From Desulfamplus sp. (lineage in GTDB: Bacteria > Desulfobacterota > Desulfobacteria > Desulfobacterales > Desulfobacteraceae): 6,051 nt of DNA. Shown here piece after piece: positions 1-6,050 of this stretch. Below the pieces are notes generated by a model. It made no database searches. It was not told where the DNA came from and worked only from the letters and a program-made list of their open reading frames with translations. The translations under genes and the position numbers were made by a program. The stretch covers positions 1 through 6,051 of the forward strand of contig JADFYT010000154.1 of NCBI GenBank assembly GCA_015232935.1, written 5' to 3'. Position 1 is the stretch's first letter. Each line of letters begins with the position of its first letter.

Positions 1-1
1 T

Positions 2-988
2 TCCCGTCATGAGTCACGACGAATTGACAACCAGCTTCGGGGGCGTTCCGGTCGTCAGGGAGATGAAGGGTCATCAAAGTTCTATCTCTCGCTGGAAGAT
101 GATCTTTTGAGAATATTCGGCGGAGAGCGTATCACAAGAATTATGGACCGCCTTGGAATAGATGAGGGCGAACCTATTGAACACGCACTTATCAGCAGGG
201 CTATTGAAAATGCCCAGTCCAAGGTTGAAGGGCACAACTTTGAGATAAGAAAGCAGCTTATTGAATATGATGATGTAATGAACCAGCAGAGGGAGGTCAT
301 TTACCGGCAGAGGAGACAGGCTCTCCAGGATGAAGATTTGAGGCATGAGTTTGTCCAGATGATTAACGAACGTTTTGAGGCGATCTTTGAAACGTTTGAA
401 GAGGAAAAAATGCCGGTATCAGAGTGGGATCTTCAGGGGCTTTGTGACGCGGTCAACCGCCAGTTCAATACCGGTCTTGACATGTCATGTTTTTCTGTTC
501 CTGATCTTGACGCTGAAAAAGCAGGGCATATCATAATAGATAGGATAATGGATAAATATGGCCAGCAGGAAGCCATGATTGGCGAGGATGAGTTCAGAAA
601 ACTTGAAAAGTTCATAATGCTGCGTACAGTAGATACCCTCTGGAAAGAGCACCTTCTTAACATGGATCATCTCAAGGAGGGTATTGGCCTGAGAAGCTAT
701 GCCCAGCAAAATCCCCTGGTGATTTACAAAAAAGAGGGATATGAGATGTTCCAGGGGCTGATTGACCGTATAAAGGCAGAGACCCTGGATATCCTGTTCA
801 GAATTCAGATGGTTCAGCCGGATGATATTCAAAGATTGCAAAGACCCAGAAATGAAAATCTCATTCTTTCCCGTTCAGACGAATCTAACACGCGAGAGCC
901 TGTAAAACGTTCGGAACCCAAAATAGGAAGAAATGACCCCTGCTCATGCGGCAGCGGGAAAAAATACAAGAAATGCTGCGGTGCGTGA
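2..988 (+). CDS. secA: Protein translocase ATPase SecA, C-terminal part (5' end outside window)
   Basis: SecA is the peripheral ATPase motor that pushes unfolded preproteins through the SecYEG channel at the inner membrane. The reading frame is open from the first complete codon at position 2, so only the last 328 residues are present, against roughly 850-900 in the family. Visible in order: the end of the second nucleotide-binding domain with helicase motif VI (QLRGRSGRQGD, about positions 32-64) and the following KFYLSLEDDLLRIFGG; the helical wing and scaffold region, including RTVDTLWKEHL (about 623-655) and GIGLRSYAQQNP; a polar linker; and a C-terminal SEC-C zinc finger of the form CxC-x8-CC (Cys codons at 941, 947, 974 and 977). 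In known SecA proteins this finger binds zinc and contacts SecB or the ribosome. The gene ends TGA 21 nt before clpS, on the same strand, so the two may be co-transcribed. Nothing looks degenerate. Confidence 0.97.
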   Translation, partial: SRHESRRIDNQLRGRSGRQGDEGSSKFYLSLEDDLLRIFGGERITRIMDRLGIDEGEPIEHALISRAIENAQSKVEGHNFEIRKQLIEYDDVMNQQREVIYRQRRQALQDEDLRHEFVQMINERFEAIFETFEEEKMPVSEWDLQGLCDAVNRQFNTGLDMSCFSVPDLDAEKAGHIIIDRIMDKYGQQEAMIGEDEFRKLEKFIMLRTVDTLWKEHLLNMDHLKEGIGLRSYAQQNPLVIYKKEGYEMFQGLIDRIKAETLDILFRIQMVQPDDIQRLQRPRNENLILSRSDESNTREPVKRSEPKIGRNDPCSCGSGKKYKKCCGA

Positions 989-992
989 AGAA

Positions 993-998
993 AAGGAG
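993..998 (+). promoter_or_regulatory. Ribosome binding site of clpS
   Basis: AAGGAG lies just after the secA stop codon. Its spacing (11 nt to ATG 1010, 2 nt to TTG 1001, 20 nt to ATG 1019) favours ATG 1010 as the clpS start, although 11 nt is somewhat long. Confidence 0.6.
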
Positions 999-1009
999 TT
1001 TTGATCCAC

Positions 1010-1324
1010 ATGACCACCATGGATCCTGAAGTAAAAAAAAAGAGTTCGTCAGATTCGGATTTCAAGCATCAACATCCGCCTATGTACAAAGTTATTTTAC
1101 ACAATGATGATTATACTACAATGGATTTTGTTGTTGAGATTCTCATGAAGGTTTTTGGTAAATCATTTGAAATTGCAACTCAGATCATGCTAAATGTTCA
1201 TGAGCAGGGTAGGGGGATCTGTGGTGTCTATACCAGAGATATTGCAGAGACCAAAGTAAATACGGTACATATCCTTGCAAGGGAAAGAGAGTTCCCCCTT
1301 AAAAGTACAATGGAAAAGGAGTAG
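1010..1324 (+). CDS. clpS: ATP-dependent Clp protease adaptor ClpS
   Basis: ClpS is the small cytoplasmic adaptor that binds proteins with N-terminal Leu, Phe, Tyr or Trp and delivers them to ClpA. With the ATG at 1010 the protein has 104 residues, close to the usual size. The core begins at MYKVILHNDDYTTM (residues 25-38). Residues N32, D33, D34 and H64 correspond to the known N-degron pocket residues, and M38 to the gatekeeper Met that excludes beta-branched residues in the E. coli protein. GRGICGVYTRDIAETKV (67-83) and AREREFPL (90-97) are also family hallmarks. The charged N-terminal tail (about 1-24) corresponds to the flexible segment that engages the ClpA pore. An AAGGAG at 993-998 sits 11 nt before this ATG; an in-frame TTG at 1001 would lie only 2 nt from it and is unlikely. 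The stop codon lies 5 nt before clpA. Confidence 0.95.
   Translation: MTTMDPEVKKKSSSDSDFKHQHPPMYKVILHNDDYTTMDFVVEILMKVFGKSFEIATQIMLNVHEQGRGICGVYTRDIAETKVNTVHILAREREFPLKSTMEKE
1316..1321 (+). promoter_or_regulatory. Ribosome binding site of clpA, inside the clpS 3' end
   Basis: AAGGAG occupies the last codons of clpS, directly before its TAG stop, 8 nt upstream of the clpA ATG at 1330. The overlap indicates that clpS and clpA are translated from one mRNA, probably with coupling. Confidence 0.75.
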
Positions 1325-1329
1325 GCATC

Positions 1330-3603
1330 ATGATAAGCAAAGAGCTGAGCAATACACTTGGTTTTGCTGTAAAGGAGGCAAAAAGGAGAAGGCATGAATA
1401 TGTATCTGTGGAGCATGTTCTATATGCCATACTCAATAATGGAGAGGGTTATGCAACAGTAAAGAACTGTGGAGGAAGACCTGAAGCCATAAAGGAGAAT
1501 CTGGATCTCTTTTTCAAGGATAAAATGGAGAGCGTCAAAGAGGGAAACGAGTATGTTCTCCAGCAGACCATAGGATTTCAAAGGACAATTCAGAGGGCGA
1601 TCAACCACGCAAGAGCCGCGGAAAAGCCCCAGGTCACTTTGGGAGATATCCTTGCTTCCATTTTTCAGGAAAAGGACTCCCATGCAGCATATTATCTTGA
1701 AGAGGAGGGACTTTCGCGCCTTCAACTCCTGAAGTATATTTCCCATAATGAGCGTGCAACATCACCCCAGGTTAAAAAAGATGGCTCCAAGGGGCCTAAA
1801 TCTCATCCACAGAAAGGGGATAAGGGGCAGCCTGGGCAATCTGAACAGCAGCAGGCTGACCCTCTGGCACTTTTTACCACTGATCTTCTTGAAAAAGCCA
1901 GAAAAGGCAAGATCGATCCGCTTATAGGTCGCATAAATGAAATTGAACGGGCAATGCAGGTTCTGTGCAGGAGACGAAAAAACAATCCCGTGTTTGTAGG
2001 AGACCCTGGTGTTGGTAAAACCGCAATAGCAGAGGGCATAGCTCTCAAGACGTTTCAGGGCGAAGTCCCTGATTTTCTTAAAGCCTCCGAAATGTTCGCA
2101 CTTGATATGGGTTCTCTTCTTGCCGGAACCAAATACAGAGGGGACTTTGAGCAGAGGCTCAAGGATGTAATTGACGCACTTGAAGGAAAAGAGAATGCTC
2201 TTTTGTTCATAGATGAAATTCACACGGTTGTAGGTGCCGGTGCAACAAGCAGTGGCTCTCTTGATGCATCCAACATCCTTAAACCGGCACTTGCATCAGG
2301 CAGTATCCGCTGTGTGGGCTCCACAACCTATGAGGAGTATAAAAACTATTTTGAAAAGGATCGGGCACTATCCAGGCGTTTTGAGAAAATAGAGGTTCCT
2401 GAGCCCTCGGTCGAAGATACCATTGAAATACTCAAAGGGCTGAAAAGCTGCTACGAGGAGCATCACCAGCTCAACTATACGCAAGAGTCTCTTGAGGCTG
2501 CTGCAAAACTTTCCGCCAAGCATATAAATGATCGCTATCTTCCTGACAAGGCGATAGATGTGATTGATGAGACAGGATCCTTGATAAGGCTTTCAGGTGA
2601 CAGCAGACGCAAAAACGTTCTTGCAGGAGATATTGAGAAAACCGTGGCAAAAATGGCAAAGATACCTGCCACAACCATTAATGCAACAGACAAGACCAAC
2701 CTTGAAAGTCTTGAGAAAAAATTATCCCAGGTGATCTTTGGCCAGGACAGCTCGATATCTACCTTGTCCACCTGCATAAAGCGATCCCGTGCGGGCTTGT
2801 CAGCTCCTGGTCGCCCCATTGGATCGTTTCTCTTTACAGGCCCGACAGGAGTTGGAAAGACCGAAGTCGCAAAACAGCTCGCACTGAATATGGGAGTCAA
2901 GTTTCTCAGGTTTGACATGAGCGAATATATGGAAAAACACGCTGTTTCCAGGCTCATTGGTGCACCGCCAGGATATATCGGATTTGAGCAGGGCGGGATT
3001 CTTACAGACAGTATAAGGAAAAACCCGCATTGTGTTCTTCTTCTTGATGAAATTGAAAAAGCACATCAGGATCTTTTCAATATTCTTCTGCAGGTTATGG
3101 ATTATGCCACCCTGACTGACAACAACGGCAAATCTGCTGATTTCAGAAATGTGGTGATCATCATGACTTCAAATGCCGGAGCAAGAGAGATGAGTTCCAA
3201 CAAAATTGGTTTTGGTGAGCAGATCGGAGATGTTGGTTCAAAAGGGCTCAAGGCTGTTGAAAAAACTTTCAGCCCGGAATTCAGGAACCGTCTGGATTCT
3301 GTTGTGCAGTTCAATCCACTTTCTCACGAAACCATGGAGCTTATTGTGGACAAAGGCATGAAGGAGCTAAAAGAGCTGCTTGACAACAAGAATGTCTCTT
3401 TAAAATATACCCCGAAAGTAAGGTCATGGCTCGCAGAGAAAGGCTATAATCCCAAATTTGGTGCAAGGCCGTTAGATCGCCTCATCCAGACCAAAATCAA
3501 GGATGTTCTTACAGATGAAATTCTGTTTGGTGCTCTTGAGAAGGGTGGAAATGTCTCGATTGCAGTCAAAGATGATGAGCTGACGTTCAAGTATAAAGAT
3601 TAA
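1330..3603 (+). CDS. clpA: ATP-dependent Clp protease ATP-binding subunit ClpA
   Basis: ClpA is the hexameric AAA+ unfoldase that feeds substrates, including those brought by ClpS, into the ClpP peptidase. At 757 residues it matches the E. coli protein (758). Visible in order: the Clp N-domain (about 1-143), which docks ClpS; a Gln/Lys/Gly-rich linker (about 144-177); and the D1 AAA+ module with Walker A GDPGVGKT (224-231), pore loop KYRG (268-271), Walker B LLFIDE (291-296) and arginines R349/R350. The D2 module follows with Walker A GPTGVGKT (504-511), pore loop GYIGF (548-552), Walker B VLLLDE (569-574), FRNRLD (651-656) and sensor-2 GAR (711-713). The IGF tripeptide (626-628) matches the loop that docks on ClpP. 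There is no coiled-coil middle domain, so this is ClpA rather than ClpB or ClpC. All ATPase residues are intact. It lies 5 nt after clpS and 95 nt before aat. Confidence 0.97.
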   Translation: MISKELSNTLGFAVKEAKRRRHEYVSVEHVLYAILNNGEGYATVKNCGGRPEAIKENLDLFFKDKMESVKEGNEYVLQQTIGFQRTIQRAINHARAAEKPQVTLGDILASIFQEKDSHAAYYLEEEGLSRLQLLKYISHNERATSPQVKKDGSKGPKSHPQKGDKGQPGQSEQQQADPLALFTTDLLEKARKGKIDPLIGRINEIERAMQVLCRRRKNNPVFVGDPGVGKTAIAEGIALKTFQGEVPDFLKASEMFALDMGSLLAGTKYRGDFEQRLKDVIDALEGKENALLFIDEIHTVVGAGATSSGSLDASNILKPALASGSIRCVGSTTYEEYKNYFEKDRALSRRFEKIEVPEPSVEDTIEILKGLKSCYEEHHQLNYTQESLEAAAKLSAKHINDRYLPDKAIDVIDETGSLIRLSGDSRRKNVLAGDIEKTVAKMAKIPATTINATDKTNLESLEKKLSQVIFGQDSSISTLSTCIKRSRAGLSAPGRPIGSFLFTGPTGVGKTEVAKQLALNMGVKFLRFDMSEYMEKHAVSRLIGAPPGYIGFEQGGILTDSIRKNPHCVLLLDEIEKAHQDLFNILLQVMDYATLTDNNGKSADFRNVVIIMTSNAGAREMSSNKIGFGEQIGDVGSKGLKAVEKTFSPEFRNRLDSVVQFNPLSHETMELIVDKGMKELKELLDNKNVSLKYTPKVRSWLAEKGYNPKFGARPLDRLIQTKIKDVLTDEILFGALEKGGNVSIAVKDDELTFKYKD

Positions 3604-3642
3604 TTTTTTATTGTTCAGGATTTTGTTCTATCGCTCAGAACT

Positions 3643-3672
3643 TTGACTGTTAAGGGATTTCAATCCAACAAT
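3643..3672 (+). promoter_or_regulatory. Possible sigma-70-like promoter for aat
   Basis: In the 95-nt clpA-aat gap, TTGACT (3643-3648) resembles a -35 box and AACAAT (3667-3672) is a weak -10 box, with an 18-nt spacer. Transcription would start about 20 nt before the aat ATG. This is a consensus match by eye only. The gap has no strong terminator, so aat may equally be read through from clpA. Confidence 0.3.
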
Positions 3673-3698
3673 AGTTTCAGCTGAACTGATTATGTTTT

Positions 3699-4475
3699 AT
3701 GCCTGTTTTCATGTTATCCGATAATATAAAGAATAGTATCACAGGAGATATTGGATCACCTGATATCCAGTTCCCGCCCGCACACCTTGCAAGATATGAT
3801 GGTCTCCTCTGTGTTGGAGGAGACCTGTCTTCCCAGAGACTGATCTGTGCCTACCGGAACGGCATCTTTCCCTGGTTCTCACAAGGACAGCCTGTTCTCT
3901 GGTGGTCCCCTGATCCAAGGCTTGTTCTCTATCCTGACAGAATCAACATCTCAAAAAGCCTCAAGAAAAAGATCCGGAAAGATTGCTTTGCCGTCACAAT
4001 GGACAGAGCTTTTGAGGATGTGATCAATTCGTGTGCCCGATTCAGAGACGAAAAGCGTACTGCCACCTGGCTTGTAAATGATATGATTGAAGCCTACATT
4101 GAGCTTCATAAACTTGGATATGCTCATTCTGTGGAGACCTGGAAGGATGGTGCTCTTGCGGGCGGACTTTACGGAGCGTCTCTTGGAAGGGTCTTTTTTG
4201 GAGAATCCATGTTCTCTTACGTGAGTGACGCCTCAAAGATCGCTCTTGCTGCTTTGTGCTCTCATCTGAAACATCACGATTTTGATCTTGTTGACTGCCA
4301 GGTCAAATCCGCACATCTGATCTCCATGGGGGCACAGGAGATACCCAGACGAGGGTTCCTGAGACAGCTGAAAACTTCGGTAAACAGGGACGGGATGACA
4401 GGCGTATGGGATTTTTGCGGATTCCAGCAGAGTTTCTGGTTCTCTTGCCAAAATAACACAGTAGTGTCCGGTTAG
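3699..4475 (+). CDS. aat: Leucyl/phenylalanyl-tRNA-protein transferase Aat, C-terminus altered by IS end
   Basis: Aat transfers Leu or Phe from aminoacyl-tRNA to N-terminal Arg or Lys of proteins, making primary N-degrons for ClpS-ClpAP in the cytoplasm. The 258-residue product has the family motifs in order: LCVGGDLS (37-44), AYRNGIFPWF (51-60), WWSPDPR (68-74), AHSVE (142-146), GGLYG (155-159), FFGESMF (166-172), ASK (178-180), VDCQ (198-201) and MGAQEIPRR (210-218). D199 and Q201 correspond to the catalytic Asp and Gln described in E. coli, and E169 to the Glu of GESMF. ATG 3699 is preferred because MPVF followed by LSD is a common family start; ATG 3711 is an alternative, and neither has a clear Shine-Dalgarno. 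The last codons (Thr-Val-Val-Ser-Gly-TAG) lie in the terminal repeat of an insertion element, so the native tail has been replaced. The conserved catalytic core ends before this, and the enzyme is probably still active. Confidence 0.95.
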   Translation: MPVFMLSDNIKNSITGDIGSPDIQFPPAHLARYDGLLCVGGDLSSQRLICAYRNGIFPWFSQGQPVLWWSPDPRLVLYPDRINISKSLKKKIRKDCFAVTMDRAFEDVINSCARFRDEKRTATWLVNDMIEAYIELHKLGYAHSVETWKDGALAGGLYGASLGRVFFGESMFSYVSDASKIALAALCSHLKHHDFDLVDCQVKSAHLISMGAQEIPRRGFLRQLKTSVNRDGMTGVWDFCGFQQSFWFSCQNNTVVSG

Positions 4476-4488
4476 GTTTTTGCATATG
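4459..4488 (+). repeat. IS terminal repeat, copy 1 (right end of element A)
   Basis: The 30 bp starting CAGTAGTGTCCGGTTAGGTT recur at 5067-5096 in the same direction, with two mismatches (4479 t/c and 4486 a/g). Because element A is on the minus strand and element B on the plus strand, a shared direct copy means these are the 3' end of one element and the 5' end of another, i.e. the two inverted ends of one IS type. It contains the stop codons of both aat (4473-4475) and the leftward transposase (4472-4474). Confidence 0.85.
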
Positions 4489-4999
4489 ATTTTTTCAAAT
4501 GCTCTTTGAAATTTTTTTCACCATGTGTTGTATGATGGCCTCCATACAATTCGTTGAGAATGGTTGTTCTGAGCTTTCTAACCCTTTTGATTGAAACATT
4601 TTCATCGAATTGTTGACGGCAATATATAGCCATCAGCAGGTAAGTTATCAGACCACCAAGTATTTGTACCATCAGGCCGTGTTTGCTTCTGGCAATCAGA
4701 TGATGCACTTTTAAGTGTTGCTTCCACCATTGGAAAAATGTCTCAATTTTCCACCTGAGTTTGTATATGGTTGCAACTTGCTCAGCTGTAAGATCATGCC
4801 GGTCTGTCGCAACAAAATATTCTACTCCGCCAATTCTGTATCCTACAACACGAACAGGTCGTTTAGTCTGATTTATACCCCGGGTTCCAAGAATAACTTT
4901 TGCATGATAAAAGATAAAACTATTTGAATTAACAATATTTTGTTCGTAACTACTCAGGCATATAGATTTCCAGAAAAGTCTTTTGGTGGGACAAACCAT
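4472..4999 (-). pseudogene. IS4-family transposase, C-terminal fragment
   Basis: The open frame gives up to 175 residues of a DDE transposase of the IS4 superfamily. Clear family segments are GINQTKRPVRVVGYR, ATDRHDLTAEQVATIYKLRW and HLIARSKHGLMVQILGGLIT. The third catalytic residue is present in a perfect Y-x2-R-x3-E-x6-K signature (Y79, R82, E86, K93 counting from ATG 4999). The first and second catalytic Asp residues and the whole N-terminal half are missing. An in-frame TGA lies two codons upstream of the ATG (5003-5005 on the plus strand), and no ribosome binding site is evident. The gene ends TAA in the terminal repeat, overlapping the aat stop on the other strand. It cannot encode an active transposase alone. 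Its missing part is complementary to the fragment at 5154-5690, except for the middle, which is in neither. Confidence 0.88.
4493..4518 (+). terminator. Weak AT-rich hairpin plus T-run downstream of aat
   Basis: TTTCAAA (4493-4499) and TTTGAAA (4505-4511) form a 7-bp stem with a 5-nt loop, followed by seven T residues (4512-4518). It lies 17 nt past the aat stop and could end aat transcription, although the stem has only one G-C pair. It is also ordinary coding sequence of the leftward transposase, so the resemblance may be chance. Confidence 0.25.
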
Positions 5000-5066
5000 T
5001 TGTCAGTGGTCTTCGGCAGCATTTCCACCAATTTGATTATCTGGAAAACTATAGTATAAAGTCAGG
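5000..5066. other. Unassigned spacer between the two IS remnants
   Basis: These 67 bp separate the open part of element A from the terminal repeat of element B. In the frame of the leftward transposase they read through to an internal stop (TGA complement at 5003-5005) without any segment I recognise as the family's conserved middle region. They may be degenerate element A, or host sequence that once flanked an IS end. I cannot decide between these from the window alone. Confidence 0.5.
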
Positions 5067-5096
5067 CAGTAGTGTCCGGTTAGGTTCTTGCATGTG
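5067..5096 (+). repeat. IS terminal repeat, copy 2 (left end of element B)
   Basis: This is the second copy of the 30-bp end, 28 of 30 identical to 4459-4488 and exactly 608 bp away in direct orientation. Here it lies upstream of the transposase start, as expected of a left end. Its inner part (TTGCAT, 5088-5093) may double as a -35 box. Confidence 0.85.
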
Positions 5097-5116
5097 CTAA
5101 TGCTACTCCTTATTAT
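5088..5116 (+). promoter_or_regulatory. Possible transposase promoter of element B
   Basis: TTGCAT (5088-5093), a poor -35 box, and TATTAT (5111-5116), a good -10 box, are 17 nt apart. The -35 overlaps the terminal repeat, a common arrangement in insertion sequences. This was judged by eye only. Confidence 0.35.
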
Positions 5117-5139
5117 GGTTACTCGCCATGACAATTTAT

Positions 5140-5145
5140 AAGGAG
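5140..5145 (+). promoter_or_regulatory. Ribosome binding site of the element B transposase
   Basis: AAGGAG lies 8 nt before ATG 5154, which is in the same frame as the recognisable transposase from 5280. This makes 5154 the likely original start, upstream of the in-frame TGA at 5259. Confidence 0.7.
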
Positions 5146-5153
5146 TTCACAAA

Positions 5154-5690
5154 ATGTGTTGCCCTGTAATTTTGAAGTATAGTATCAATTCACGGACTTA
5201 CGATCTGTTTATTGATCCATTAAAAACAATATTGCCTTTTATTGCCAAGCTTTTGTCTTGAGGAGACCGTCCTTTACAAATGGCTTTTGAAGACCAGCTG
5301 AATGCCTTGATATATTTCCACCTCCAGGAACATAAGTCTGCCAGGCAGACTATACATGACCTCAAGGAGAATGAATTTGCCAGGCAGTGCATTGCCCCGG
5401 AGGATGGTATCAGCCGCAGCGGTTTTCAGGAAGCGATAAACAACCGTGGTTTGGAGCAACTGCAATCTGTCCTTCAGGAGTTGAGCAGGAAAGCGGCAGG
5501 CATTCTTCCCAAAGAACACGCGGAACTCGGAGACCTTGTAGCCATTGATGGAAGTTTGATTGACTCAGTATTATCATTGTATTGGGCTTACTACAGACAA
5601 GGTTTCAAAAAAGCCAAAGGTCATTTTGGATTCTATATCAACCAGGGGATACCTACAGGTGTTCACCTGAGTAATCTATGCCGCATCTGA
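5154..5690 (+). pseudogene. IS4-family transposase, N-terminal fragment with in-frame TGA
   Basis: ATG 5154 with a good ribosome binding site opens a frame that reads 35 codons, meets TGA at 5259-5261 (codon 36), and continues in the same frame to 5690. An internal ATG at 5280 would give 136 residues. The segment AFEDQLNALIYFHLQEHKSA, then GISRSGF and ELGDLVAIDGSLIDSVLS, are typical of this transposase type. The Asp of IDGS (codon at 5547) is the expected first catalytic residue. Positions where the family usually has Asp (WADYR, GFD-N-GIP) are Tyr here (WAYYR, GFYINQGIP), from my memory of the family, suggesting decay. After IPTGVHL the sequence stops resembling a transposase and ends at TGA 5688-5690, so the second Asp and catalytic Glu are missing. 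The premature stop and truncation make it non-functional. Confidence 0.87.
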
Positions 5691-5699
5691 TCTCATCAT

Positions 5700-6050
5700 T
5701 CATATTATGTATCCTTCTTTTTTTTCTGACAATTGGAGGGCAAAAGATAGGCAGGCATCAACAAAAGCCTTGGCCGATCCGCCGGCCATGCTTTCAAAAT
5801 GTACGTGCAGATAACTTCCAAGAGTGTTATCTATCTGATATCCGTTAAGTGAAATTTCATGACCATCCCGACCTTCTGTATTATAGATCAGTTTCACCTC
5901 ATTCTGACCAATTTCCTTCCGATTAAGCTGATCGTGTTCCATATTATTTTCATGTTCGAGTGATGAGTAATGGAACTCATGTCCTCTTAACATATCCCCT
6001 TTGTTTCCAAGAACGCTGTCTTGTCTCAAAGTTACCTGACGATATCCAAG
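5700..6050 (-). CDS. cbiA: Cobyrinate a,c-diamide synthase CbiA, C-terminal part (5' end outside window)
   Basis: CbiA is an ATP- and glutamine-dependent amidotransferase that amidates the a and c side chains of cobyrinic acid in cobalamin biosynthesis, acting in the cytoplasm. The frame is open to the window edge on the minus strand and gives 116 C-terminal residues of an enzyme usually about 450-470 long. The fragment begins LGYRQVTL, continues to MLRGHEFHYSSLE (the hallmark of the glutamine amidotransferase domain of CobB/CbiA proteins), and ends with NGYQIDNTLGSYLHVHFES and a short polar tail before TGA. The N-terminal ATP-binding domain and the nucleophilic Cys lie outside the window. 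CbiA is preferred over aerobic CobB or CfbB only because of the presumed anaerobic host; this fragment cannot separate them. It converges on aat, with the IS remnants in between. Its stop lies 9 nt from the end of the element B frame. Confidence 0.88.
   Translation of the reverse strand, partial: LGYRQVTLRQDSVLGNKGDMLRGHEFHYSSLEHENNMEHDQLNRKEIGQNEVKLIYNTEGRDGHEISLNGYQIDNTLGSYLHVHFESMAGGSAKAFVDACLSFALQLSEKKEGYII

Larger units (their letters stand above)
4459..4999 (-). mobile_element. Remnant of an IS4-family element: 3' half, minus orientation (element A)
   Basis: This stretch runs from a terminal repeat at 4459 through the 3' half of a transposase gene transcribed leftward. The other end of the element is not found in the expected orientation to the right. 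The outer boundary is placed where identity with the second terminal copy (5067) begins; position 4458 (a) and 5066 (g) differ. The inner boundary is uncertain: clear transposase similarity reaches at least about 4920 and the open frame reaches 4999. I see no target-site duplication. Confidence 0.75.
5067..5690 (+). mobile_element. Remnant of an IS4-family element: 5' half, plus orientation (element B)
   Basis: The stretch begins with the terminal repeat at 5067, followed by a leader with a ribosome binding site and the N-terminal part of a transposase gene. Family similarity stops around 5670 and the frame closes at 5690. The second half of the gene and the right terminal repeat are absent before cbiA ends at 5700. 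The right boundary is therefore a truncation, with an uncertainty of about 20-30 bp. Confidence 0.78.

Noticed and set aside
1001..1324. Longer clpS from TTG at 1001.
   Set aside because: The ribosome binding site would be only 2 nt away, and ATG 1010 fits better.
1762..2223. Long minus-strand open frame (153 codons) inside clpA.
   Set aside because: Lies opposite conserved ClpA D1 sequence and shows no protein family features; a shadow frame.
3625..3644. GTTCT / AGAAC inverted repeat followed by TTT after clpA, considered as a terminator.
   Set aside because: Only a 5-bp stem with a 7-nt loop and three T residues; too weak to call.
3673..3687. Near-palindrome around TCAGCTGA upstream of aat, considered as an operator.
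   Set aside because: Short and single-copy, with no linked regulator; expected by chance.
4528..4547. Imperfect 20-bp palindrome (TGTATG...CATACA) within element A.
   Set aside because: Coding sequence for the transposase tail, with central mismatches; no second copy seen.
4715..4927. Plus-strand open frame of 70 codons opposite the transposase fragment.
   Set aside because: Antisense to clear transposase coding sequence, with no recognisable motif; a shadow frame.
4459..5690. Composite transposon or defence/cargo island between the two IS ends.
   Set aside because: There is no cargo gene between the remnants, and each is truncated; it is only IS debris.
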